NCBI RefSeq assembly: GCF_016907955.1
Contig: NZ_JAFBCX010000001.1
Location: forward strand, 124,001-188,000
Direction: 5' to 3'
Length of the DNA stretch: 64,000 nucleotides
DNA from: Lentzea nigeriaca
GTDB lineage: Bacteria > Actinomycetota > Actinomycetes > Mycobacteriales > Pseudonocardiaceae
In this document: positions 1 through 7,691 of the stretch, in pieces
Layout: every line of letters starts with the position of its first letter
How positions within the stretch are numbered: the first letter of the stretch is position 1
Position numbers and translations under genes: made by a program
Notes under the pieces: model-generated
What the model saw: only the letters and a program-made list of their open reading frames with translations
Databases searched by the model: none
What the model was told of the DNA's origin: nothing

Positions 1-1
1 C

Positions 2-139
2 CTCGGCCAGTTCCTGTCACCGCTCGTCATCGCACCCCTCGTCCAGACGGCAGGCATCGCCGCCGCGTTCGGCTGGACCGGACTCGCCACCACCATCGCA
101 GGGGCGGTCCTCGCCCTGGCACACAAGGAGAAGAACTGA
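2..139 (+). CDS. C-terminal end of an MFS-type permease (5'-truncated by window)
   Basis: Only the last 45 codons are visible; the gene starts upstream of the window and ends in TGA at 137-139. The residues look like the final membrane helix of a major facilitator efflux protein (GQFLSPLV, then a Gly/Ala-rich hydrophobic stretch) followed by a charged tail, AHKEKN. The stop overlaps the next start as TGATG, so the two genes are probably co-translated. The family call rests on a short fragment and could be wrong. Confidence 0.55.
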   Translation, partial: LGQFLSPLVIAPLVQTAGIAAAFGWTGLATTIAGAVLALAHKEKN

Positions 140-936
140 TGATCTACCACGGCAACCGCTTCACGCTGCGCGCGGACGCTTCGCCCGAGCAGATCGAGGA
201 GGCGCTGGAAAGCCTGCGCAACCAGGGGCGCGTGATCCCTTCGGTGAAGTCGTTCGTCGTCGGACGTGACTACGGCGGCGAGTACGAGTGGGGCGCCACG
301 TTCGTCATCGAGGACCTCGAGGGGTACTGGGAGTACCTGATCCACCCGGCACATCGCAACACCGACCGGGTCGGGCTGCCGCTCGTGGACAAGTTCGTGT
401 CGTTCGACATCACCGACGACGAGGACCCCGAGATGGGCGCGAAGATCGCCGCGCTGCACCAGAAGCGCTACGACGCAGACCCCGAGCTGACCGAGCTCGT
501 GTCCGGTCTCGGCGAGTACTCGGGCAGCGCCGCCCCCGGCCCCCACGGGGAGAACGTGACGAGCGACCTCGCGCAGGCCTGGGCCGACCTCTGGAACGGC
601 GACATCGCCCTCGCCGAGTCGATCGTCAGCGAGGAATTCGTCTCGCACGCCGCGCCGCTGCTCGGCGGGCCACCGCAGGACCACACGGGCCGCGAGAACC
701 TCGCCGAGTGGATCAAGGGCGCGCACGCGAACCTGCCGGGGCTGAAGTTCACCGTCCAGATCGGACCGATCGTGCAGGCTCCGTTCCACGTCCTGCGCTG
801 GCACGCCGAAGCCGGTGACATCTCCTTCTACGGCACGGACATCCTCCGGGTCGTGGACGGCAGGATCGTCGAGTACTGGGCCAACGCCGACAGCCTGTGG
901 GCGGCGCAGCAGCTCGGCCTCGTCCCCGCTAGCTGA
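139..936 (+). CDS. Dabb-domain / SnoaL-like fusion protein
   Basis: This 265-residue protein appears to join two small folds. Residues 1-105 resemble the stress-responsive A/B barrel (Dabb) dimeric ferredoxin-like fold. Residues 140-260 resemble a SnoaL/NTF2-like ester-cyclase domain, with a typical start (AWADLWNGD) and a typical end (RVVDGRIVEYW). Each fold is used alone in polyketide pathways for cyclisation or small-molecule binding. A fusion could be a bifunctional cyclase, but no activity can be assigned. ATG overlaps the stop of the upstream permease. The 3' end overlaps the convergent LuxR regulator by 8 bases. Other SnoaL-like proteins lie at 19715-20110 and 41022-41450. Confidence 0.75.
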   Translation: MIYHGNRFTLRADASPEQIEEALESLRNQGRVIPSVKSFVVGRDYGGEYEWGATFVIEDLEGYWEYLIHPAHRNTDRVGLPLVDKFVSFDITDDEDPEMGAKIAALHQKRYDADPELTELVSGLGEYSGSAAPGPHGENVTSDLAQAWADLWNGDIALAESIVSEEFVSHAAPLLGGPPQDHTGRENLAEWIKGAHANLPGLKFTVQIGPIVQAPFHVLRWHAEAGDISFYGTDILRVVDGRIVEYWANADSLWAAQQLGLVPAS

Positions 937-3538
937 AGTGGTCCTTCAGCTGCCGGCGCGAGTTGATGCCCAGCTTGCGGAAGACGTTCCGCAGATGGGC
1001 GTCGACCGTGCGGGGGCTGAGGAACAGCCGGGCGGCGACCTCCTTGGACGTCGCCCCGGTGGCCACGAGCCGGGCGATGTGCTGCTCCTGCCCGGTGAGG
1101 TCGTCCACGGCCCGCGCGGATCGGCTGCGGGCGATCTCACCGGTCGCCTGCAGCTCCCGCGCCGCCCGCGCGGCGAAGGCACGCATCCCCATGTCGGACA
1201 GCAGATCGTGCGCAACCCGCAGTTGTGCACGAGCGTCGACCCGGCGACCGGCCCGCCGCAGCCACTCGCCGTACAGCAGATGCGCCCGAGCCAGGTAGGG
1301 CTTGGCCGTGGTGACTTCCAGGTGCGCCACGGCCGCGCGGTGGTCGTCCTCGTCGCCGGAGACCAACGCCCGCGCTGAGGCCGCGACCCCGAGGCCCCAC
1401 TCGGTGCCCGCCGCCGACGTCCGTTCGGTGAGGTCTTCGAGAGCGGTCAGCGCGGTCTTCTCCTCGCCGCACCGCATCGCCGCCTCGACCAGTTCGGGCA
1501 ACGAGATGCCGGCGAGGTAGAGATCTCCCGGTTCGACGGCCTGGCGCGCAGCCGAAAGCGCTGCCGGGTAGTCGCCGAGTGCGTTGTGCAGGACGGCAGC
1601 GGCCCAATGCGCGTTGGCCACCAGCAGTCCCTCGACCCGGGCCGCCGTCCGGGTCGCGTGCTCGATCTGCAGCAGCAGCTCCTCGCGGCACCCGCGCATC
1701 GCGGCCAGGTGCAACCGCGGATAGGGCAGGGGAGTGACCCCGAGCGCGTCCGCGACGGCCTCTTCCTCGGCAATGGCGGACGCCGCCGCCCCGAAGTCGC
1801 CGGCATGCACGGCCACCAGCGCCGTCTGCGCCAGGCCGAGCCGGAGCACGAACGGCGATCCGGCTTCCCGCCCCGTCCGCATCAGCCACTCGGTGACGGT
1901 GTGGTGCACCTCGGCGTCCCACAGCTCACCGGCGAGCATCGTCGCGAGCGCCGGATGCCCGGTCCAGCTGAGATCGGTGAAAGCCTGCCGCAGCAACGGA
2001 ACCGCGGCCTGGTGCCCGTCGGTCGCCAGCACGACGAGCGCGTTCAGCACGTCCGGGGCCGCGGGCATCGTCCGGGCCTCGCGGACGACGACGTCCAGGA
2101 CGCCGCTGGCCCGCCCGACCGTCAACCCCATCTCCACCGCGTCGAGCACGCACTCACGCGCGGCGACGCCAGCCATGCGCCGGGCTGCCCTCAGCACGAA
2201 CTCGGGCCCGTCGTTGGTGGCGTTGCGGACGAACGCCACCCGTCCGCGCAGCAGGTCGGCACGCGCGAGGCCGGACGGGTCCAGCGAGCCGGCGTCGACC
2301 GTGCTCAGCAGCTCGGCGGCGTCGTCCACCGCGCCGGCGTCGAACTTCGCCTGCCCGGCCGCGAGAGTGCGTTCCGCCCGCAGCTCCGGGTCCAGGGACA
2401 GCGCCGCCGCACGCTCCAGGAACGCCGCGGCCGCCGCGACGCCACCGCGCGACCGCGCGCGGGCAGCCGATCGCTCCAGCTCGGCCGCCACCTCGTCATC
2501 GGGTCCAGTGCCGGCTTGGGCGAGGTGCCACACCCGCCGGTCCGGATCGGCCTCGGCGTCCGTCGCGGCGGCGAGGGCGAGGTGCACCGCACGCCGCTGC
2601 GCCGGCGTCGCGGCGAGGTAGCCGGCTGAGCGCGCCAGCGGATGGCAGAACCGCACCCGCGTCGACAGGCTGACCAGGCCGGACGCCTCCGCCGCCGCTG
2701 CGGCCGCCGACACGTCCAGCCCGAGCTGCCCGGCCGCTGCCCACAGCAGCGGGGCGTTACCGGTGGGATCCGCGCCGGCCACGATCAACAGCGTCCGCGC
2801 GTCCTCCGGCAGCTCGGCGATCCTGCGCTGGAAGCCGGCCTCGACCGCGCTGGGCACCGACCCGGCCGCCGGCAGCGCGAAGCCACCCGCCCTGGGCAGC
2901 TCCAGCAACGCCAACGGGTTGCCGCGCGCCTCGGCGAGCAACCGCTCCCGCACCTTGTCGTCCACCGACTCGGCGGCCAGCAACGCCCGTGCCTCGGCGT
3001 CGGGCAGACCCGCCACCTCCAGCGCTGGCAGCTCGCTCAACCTGCCGGGTTCTCGTGCGGCGCACACCAGCACGATCGGGTCCGCCGCCAGCCGCCGCCC
3101 GAGAAACGCGAGGACCTTCGCCGACGCGTCATCGAGCCAGTGCGCGTCGTCGACCAGACAGACCAGCGGGCTCGCCGCGGCGAGCAGGTCCAACGTCGCC
3201 AGTCCGATCTGCAGCACGTCCGGCATCCCGCTCGCCAGTCCGAAGGCGACCTCCAGGGCCGACCGCCGGGCAGGAGCGAGCTTCGCCAGCCGATCCAGCA
3301 ACGGGACGCACAGCTGGTGCAGCGCCGCGAACGGCAGCTCGGTCTCGAACTCCGACCCGGACGCGTCCAGCACCGCGAACCCGGACGCCGCCGCCCGCAC
3401 GTGCTGCAGGAGCGCGCTCTTGCCGATCCCGGCCTCGCCGCGCAGCACCAGTGCTCCGCCACGACCGTCGCGGGCCGCGCTGAGCACCCCGTCCAGGCAG
3501 TGGATCTCGTCGTCGCGGCCGAGCAGGCGAGGTGGCAT
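929..3538 (-). CDS. LAL-type LuxR family transcriptional regulator
   Basis: This 869-residue protein has the large ATP-binding regulator layout. An N-terminal AAA/STAND ATPase carries a Walker A motif GEAGIGKSALL near residues 34-44 and a Walker B-like LVDDAHWLD near residue 130. A long helical repeat middle follows, and the C-terminal 65 residues are a LuxR helix-turn-helix (LTGQEQHIARLVATG, then SKEVAARLFLSPRTV). Such proteins usually activate secondary-metabolite operons. The gene is divergent from the amino-acid-type operon starting at 3830, so that operon is the most obvious target. ATG at 3538 begins the canonical LLGRDDE opening of the family. Its last bases overlap the gene at 139-936. 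Confidence 0.93.
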   Translation of the reverse strand: MPPRLLGRDDEIHCLDGVLSAARDGRGGALVLRGEAGIGKSALLQHVRAAASGFAVLDASGSEFETELPFAALHQLCVPLLDRLAKLAPARRSALEVAFGLASGMPDVLQIGLATLDLLAAASPLVCLVDDAHWLDDASAKVLAFLGRRLAADPIVLVCAAREPGRLSELPALEVAGLPDAEARALLAAESVDDKVRERLLAEARGNPLALLELPRAGGFALPAAGSVPSAVEAGFQRRIAELPEDARTLLIVAGADPTGNAPLLWAAAGQLGLDVSAAAAAAEASGLVSLSTRVRFCHPLARSAGYLAATPAQRRAVHLALAAATDAEADPDRRVWHLAQAGTGPDDEVAAELERSAARARSRGGVAAAAAFLERAAALSLDPELRAERTLAAGQAKFDAGAVDDAAELLSTVDAGSLDPSGLARADLLRGRVAFVRNATNDGPEFVLRAARRMAGVAARECVLDAVEMGLTVGRASGVLDVVVREARTMPAAPDVLNALVVLATDGHQAAVPLLRQAFTDLSWTGHPALATMLAGELWDAEVHHTVTEWLMRTGREAGSPFVLRLGLAQTALVAVHAGDFGAAASAIAEEEAVADALGVTPLPYPRLHLAAMRGCREELLLQIEHATRTAARVEGLLVANAHWAAAVLHNALGDYPAALSAARQAVEPGDLYLAGISLPELVEAAMRCGEEKTALTALEDLTERTSAAGTEWGLGVAASARALVSGDEDDHRAAVAHLEVTTAKPYLARAHLLYGEWLRRAGRRVDARAQLRVAHDLLSDMGMRAFAARAARELQATGEIARSRSARAVDDLTGQEQHIARLVATGATSKEVAARLFLSPRTVDAHLRNVFRKLGINSRRQLKDHFS

Positions 3539-3829
3539 GACCGCACAGTAGGTGAACCGGCCGGGCGTCGTTCCGGGCGTCTCCCATCGCCACCTTCATG
3601 ATCACCCTCGCTACGGCGTGCGCTGGATGGGCGAGAACCTCCGAAGCCTGGGCACCTATCCGAAGGCGTCGAACCTTCGCCGTCCGGTCTCGCGGTGATG
3701 AAGCGCCTCCGCGGTGATCGACCCCCGGCCCGGCCGCCGAATTCCCAGCGCCCCGGGACACCTGACCCATGACGTGCGGACTTGCCCGCTGCGAGTGTCG
3801 AAGGCACGACGGGGAGGTGTGCGAGAAGG
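3539..3829. promoter_or_regulatory. Divergent promoter region between LAL regulator and nine-gene operon
   Basis: No credible gene lies in these 291 bases between two divergent start codons. Visible structure includes a 6-bp inverted repeat CGAAGG/CCTTCG with a 7-base spacer at 3661-3679. A direct repeat GCGGTGAT occurs at 3692-3699 and 3711-3718, spaced about two helical turns (19 bp). Such arrangements suit binding by a regulator, but no match to a known operator is claimed. Confidence 0.45.
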
Positions 3830-5587
3830 ATGTGCCGGATATACGGGCATTTCAACGCTGTTGTTTCGCCGCACGAGATGCGGACCGTCGCGGCGTTGCA
3901 GCGGCACGGCGGACCCGACGGGCACGGGAACGGCCGGTGGGCAGGGTGCGCGCTGGGCAGCAACCGGCTGGCCGTCATGGACCCGGCCGGTGAGCAGCAG
4001 CCCTACCAGCTCGGCGACGTCAAAGTCGTCTTCAACGGCGAGATCTACAACCACGAGACGTTGCGGCGCCGCCTGGGGATGATGGGCTACACGTTCCCCG
4101 ACCGGTGTGACGGGTCGATACTGCCCGCGCTCTACCTCGAGTACGGCGACAGCTTCCCCGACCACCTGGACGGCATGTTCGCCGTGGTCGTGCTGGACCT
4201 GCGGCACGAGCCGCGGATGGTCATCGCCATCGACCACGCGGGCATGAAACCCCTGTTCTACCGGTGGGACGGCGCGGAACGATCGCTCCACTTCTCGTCC
4301 GAGATCGGTTCGCTGCTCGGGTTCGGCGCGGTCTCCAGGGACCTTTGGGCGCCGGGGCTCGACGCCTACCTCGCGACCAAGACGCCGTTCGGCGAACAGA
4401 CGATGTTCACCGACATCAAGGTCCTTCCCCCCGCGGCGACGGCCGTGTGCGACCAGGCAGGGCTGCGGATCCGCACCCGGCCCGGCCCGGCCGGGCGCAG
4501 CGAGGACGTGCGCACGGCGCTCAGCGACGAGGTGCAGAAGCTGCTCATCGCGGACGTTCCGGTCGCGACGATCACCTCCGGCGGCCTCGACTCCAGTCTG
4601 GTCACCGAGTTCGCCGCGCAGGTCGAACCGGACCTGCACACGTTCAACATCGCCTATCGCGGCACGTGGCCGCACGACGAGCGGCACTTCGCGCGGCAGG
4701 TCGCCGTCGCCACCCGCGCCGCCTACCACCAGGTGGAGATCGATCCCGCGACGTTCCCGCAGCTGTTGTCGGACGTCGTGTGGCACCTGGGGCAACCCAA
4801 CGCCGACCCGATCACGCTGAGCACGTACGCGTTGTTCCGCGCGGTGCGGGAGGCCGGGTTCACCGTGGCGCTGACCGGAGACGCCGCCGACGAGCTGTTC
4901 GGCGGGTACGACCGGATGCGCGACGCCGCGAACGGTGGGCAGCAGTGGCTGCCGCGGTACTTGGACACGTTGGCCGTGTTGCCGAGCGCTCAACGACACG
5001 CGTTGTACACCAAGGAATACGCCCACGAGCTGCCGTCCCCGTTGCCGGTCGGTGCGATGGAGATCCTGGGCGGGCCGGGGAGCGTCCTCAAGCGCATCAC
5101 CGAGTTCGAGCTGCGCTACCGATTGCCCGCCTACCACCTGCGTCGGGTCGATCACCTGAGCATGGCCAGCGGTGTCGAGGTCCGGCTGCCGTTCTGCCAG
5201 CAGCGGATCGTCGGCATCGGCCGCGCGCTGCCGGACGAACAGCGGATCAGCGGCGGCAACGTCAAGCGGGCGCTGTACGCGGCGGCGCGCGGGCTGCTGC
5301 CGCCGGACGTGCTCGACCGGCCCAAGCAGCCGTTCACGCTGCCGATCGTCGCGATGCTGCGGCCCGGCGCGGCGTTGTGGGAGTTCGCGAGGGACATGCT
5401 GGCACCGAGCCGGCTGCTGCCCGCGGGCCAGGTCGCGCCGGACCGGGTGCAGGCGTTGTTCACCAGGCAGGCGGCCGATCCGGATCCGACCACGGCGCTG
5501 ACCCTGTGGGCGTTGCTGGTGTACGAGGTGTGGAGCGAGCAGTTCAGCGTGGGTGTGCCCTCGCTCGCCGAGATGGCGGCGGCGTGA
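3830..5587 (+). CDS. Asparagine-synthase-family glutamine-dependent amidotransferase
   Basis: The 585-residue protein begins Met-Cys, which puts the class II glutaminase nucleophile at Cys2 after Met removal. This decides the ATG at 3830 over longer frames. The N-terminal half is a GATase_2 domain (VFNGEIYNHE near residue 65). The C-terminal half is an asparagine-synthase domain with the PPi-loop SGGLDSS at residues 250-256 and LTGDAADELFGGYDR further on. The family converts a carboxylate to an amide through an acyl-AMP, using ammonia from glutamine. Homologues in natural-product clusters amidate malonate (OxyD) or polyketide acids. As first gene of a nine-gene overlapping operon with serine-derived amino-acid enzymes, it more likely amidates a small acid or amino acid. 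The substrate is unknown. Confidence 0.92.
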   Translation: MCRIYGHFNAVVSPHEMRTVAALQRHGGPDGHGNGRWAGCALGSNRLAVMDPAGEQQPYQLGDVKVVFNGEIYNHETLRRRLGMMGYTFPDRCDGSILPALYLEYGDSFPDHLDGMFAVVVLDLRHEPRMVIAIDHAGMKPLFYRWDGAERSLHFSSEIGSLLGFGAVSRDLWAPGLDAYLATKTPFGEQTMFTDIKVLPPAATAVCDQAGLRIRTRPGPAGRSEDVRTALSDEVQKLLIADVPVATITSGGLDSSLVTEFAAQVEPDLHTFNIAYRGTWPHDERHFARQVAVATRAAYHQVEIDPATFPQLLSDVVWHLGQPNADPITLSTYALFRAVREAGFTVALTGDAADELFGGYDRMRDAANGGQQWLPRYLDTLAVLPSAQRHALYTKEYAHELPSPLPVGAMEILGGPGSVLKRITEFELRYRLPAYHLRRVDHLSMASGVEVRLPFCQQRIVGIGRALPDEQRISGGNVKRALYAAARGLLPPDVLDRPKQPFTLPIVAMLRPGAALWEFARDMLAPSRLLPAGQVAPDRVQALFTRQAADPDPTTALTLWALLVYEVWSEQFSVGVPSLAEMAAA

Positions 5588-6630
5588 TCGCCCACCTCGC
5601 GTTCGCGTCCGGCAGCCCGTGCCCGACGCTCGTGCTTGACGCCCGCTACCTGCCGGCGGAGGACGGTCCGCTGCTGGCCGCGCTCGCCGACGCTCGCCGG
5701 TGGCTCACCGATGCCGGCGGCGGGCACGTGCTGAAGATCGCGCTCATCCAGCCGTCCGCGCATCCGTTGCTGGACCTGGACTACCGGTTCATCCAGGCGC
5801 TGCCGGACGGGCCGGACCGGTTCGACCTGCGCGGCTCGTGCGGGCACTCGGTGCTGTCCTCGATCACCGCCGCGGCCGAGTGCGGGATGCTGCCCAAACT
5901 GGGTCCCGGCGACCGGGTCCGGGTCAACGTGCTCAACAACGGCGACCACCTGGTGTGCGAAGTGGACAGCGTTGGCCGCACGACCGTCGGCTTCACGGTG
6001 CACTTCCTGCAGATCCCGCCACGGCCGCTCACCGACCTGTTGCTGGTCGGGACACCGCGCACGACGTTGCGCGTGGACGGCCGCGACGTCGAGGTCTCCC
6101 TGGTGTCGGCCGGAAATCCGTACGTTTTCGTCAGCGCTGCCGGTGCGCGGGTGCGTGCCGCGGACGAGCTGTTCGCCGACGACGCCGAGCTCTTCGACCG
6201 GCTGGTCCGTATCCGCAGGGCCGCCGCCGAGCACCTGGGCTGGTCGCCGGACGGCGCGTTCCCGAAGGTCGCGGTGACGTTGCCGCTCGACGGGATGCTG
6301 GCGGTGCGTGCGATCTCCGTGCCGACCTGGCATCCCACGCTCGCGCTGACCGGCGTCGCGTGCCTCGGCGCCGCCACCGGCATTCCCGGCACGATCCCGT
6401 GGCTCACCGCGCGGGAGGCGTCCTGCGCGCCCGGGATGATCCACCTCCGCACGCCGGGCGCCGTGCTCTCGGTCACCGCCGCGACCACCACGCAGGACGA
6501 CGGTGTGACGTGCCTGAACTGGACGACCGTCGGCGACAAGCGGGTGACGTTCCACGGCTCGTTCTTCCTCGAACCACTGGCCCACTTCCAGCTCAAGGAA
6601 ATCGCCGAATGTCTCTCACTACCAGCGTGA
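5584..6630 (+). CDS. PrpF-like isomerase (DAP-epimerase fold)
   Basis: The product has 348 residues and starts at GTG 5584, overlapping the previous stop (GTGA). It shows the two-lobed DAP-epimerase/PrpF pattern: a GSCGHS segment with Cys86 in the first lobe, a GNPYVFV segment in the second lobe, FPKVAVTLP, and a late GVACLGAATGIPGT segment typical of PrpF. Known members move a double bond or proton next to a carboxylate (methylaconitate or 4-oxalomesaconate isomerases). Related-fold enzymes racemise amino acids, including O-ureidoserine in cycloserine synthesis. Here it may isomerise or epimerise an intermediate of the amino-acid operon. The second Cys expected of true DAP epimerases is not evident, which favours PrpF-type chemistry. 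Confidence 0.8.
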   Translation: MIAHLAFASGSPCPTLVLDARYLPAEDGPLLAALADARRWLTDAGGGHVLKIALIQPSAHPLLDLDYRFIQALPDGPDRFDLRGSCGHSVLSSITAAAECGMLPKLGPGDRVRVNVLNNGDHLVCEVDSVGRTTVGFTVHFLQIPPRPLTDLLLVGTPRTTLRVDGRDVEVSLVSAGNPYVFVSAAGARVRAADELFADDAELFDRLVRIRRAAAEHLGWSPDGAFPKVAVTLPLDGMLAVRAISVPTWHPTLALTGVACLGAATGIPGTIPWLTAREASCAPGMIHLRTPGAVLSVTAATTTQDDGVTCLNWTTVGDKRVTFHGSFFLEPLAHFQLKEIAECLSLPA

Positions 6631-7691
6631 CCGAAACCCCGTCGGCGTCCCTTCTGGACGAACTGAGAGCGTCGGCGGCGCACACCGCGCGTTCCGGTGC
6701 ACCCGACCTCGAAGCGCTGCGGCTGCTGCGGAAGTCGGGCTTGTTCGCGGCCGGGCCGTCCGGCGCGTCGGTCAACCGGGTGGTCGAGGAGGTCGCCACC
6801 GCCAACCCGTCGCTCGCGATCGTGCTGTTCCAGCACTACGCGGTCACCGCACGCGTCGCCGAATGGGGCACCGAGGAACAGAAGTCCAGGCTGCTGCCGG
6901 CGTTGACGAGCGGGGAGATGCTCGCGGCGTCGGCGTGGAGCGAGCCCGGCGCGGGCGCGGCGAAGAAGGTGCTCTCCACCACCGCGGTGCGGCAGGGTGG
7001 TGGCTGGGTCCTCGACGGCGGCAAGTCGTTCACCACCGGCGCCGGCATCGCGGATCAGTACCTGGTGCTGGTGCAGACCTCCCGCCCGCACGACGACGGG
7101 CAGAGCGTCTACGGTTCGGCCGGTCAGTCGTTCTTCCTGGTGTCCGGTGGAAATCCGGGGCTCGTGCCCGACCTCGGCCTCGACCTGGTCGGCATGCGCG
7201 GCTCGGCCACCGGTTTCGTGACGCTGAAGGACTGCGTGGTCGCGGACTCCGACCGGCTGGGCCCGCTCGACGAGGCACCGAAGATCATCGCAGGCGTCCG
7301 GCGGACCGGCGCCACGCTGGGCGCGGTGTCCGCCGGCATCGCGCGGGCCGCGCTGGAGCTGGCCGAACAACACCTTGCCCGCGCCGGGAAGCTCGCGTCC
7401 CAGGCGGTCCGGCACCAGCTGGTCGACCTCGGCGTGCAGGTGGAGGCGGCGCGGGCGGTCGTGGCACGGGCCGGTGAGCTGAAGTCCGGCACGACCACGT
7501 TGCGCAGCAAGCTGTTCGCCACCGTCGTGGCCGAACACGTGTGCGTCGAGGTCGCGCGGATGCTCAGTTCGACGGGGTACGTCGTGGCGAACCGGATCAA
7601 CCAGCTGATCGCCGACTCCCGGGCCGTCGCGCTGATGGGGCCGGCGAACGAGCTGTGCCGGGAACTGGTGGCGGCGTCGTGGCAGCAGTAG
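6609..7691 (+). CDS. Acyl-CoA dehydrogenase-like flavoprotein
   Basis: The 360-residue protein has the acyl-CoA dehydrogenase fold. It has an N-terminal helical domain (NPSLAIVLFQHYAVTARVAEWG), a middle beta domain with SAWSEPGAGA and LDGGKSFTTGAG, and a C-terminal four-helix domain. Relatives desaturate acyl-CoA or acyl-carrier-protein substrates. A subset (KijD3-like enzymes) instead uses reduced flavin and oxygen to oxidise amino groups. The usual base in the C-terminal domain is not obvious by eye, so the oxygenase alternative stays open. ATG 6609 overlaps the end of the PrpF-like gene by 22 bases. Its role is probably oxidation of the intermediate made by this operon. Confidence 0.82.
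   Translation: MSLTTSVTETPSASLLDELRASAAHTARSGAPDLEALRLLRKSGLFAAGPSGASVNRVVEEVATANPSLAIVLFQHYAVTARVAEWGTEEQKSRLLPALTSGEMLAASAWSEPGAGAAKKVLSTTAVRQGGGWVLDGGKSFTTGAGIADQYLVLVQTSRPHDDGQSVYGSAGQSFFLVSGGNPGLVPDLGLDLVGMRGSATGFVTLKDCVVADSDRLGPLDEAPKIIAGVRRTGATLGAVSAGIARAALELAEQHLARAGKLASQAVRHQLVDLGVQVEAARAVVARAGELKSGTTTLRSKLFATVVAEHVCVEVARMLSSTGYVVANRINQLIADSRAVALMGPANELCRELVAASWQQ

Noticed and set aside
3830-5587. Amidotransferase as the polyketide lactam-forming enzyme (lysolipin/xantholipin type)
   Set aside because: It is separated by over 20 kb from the type II PKS core and is locked in an operon with serine-derived amino-acid enzymes. It is not excluded, only less likely.
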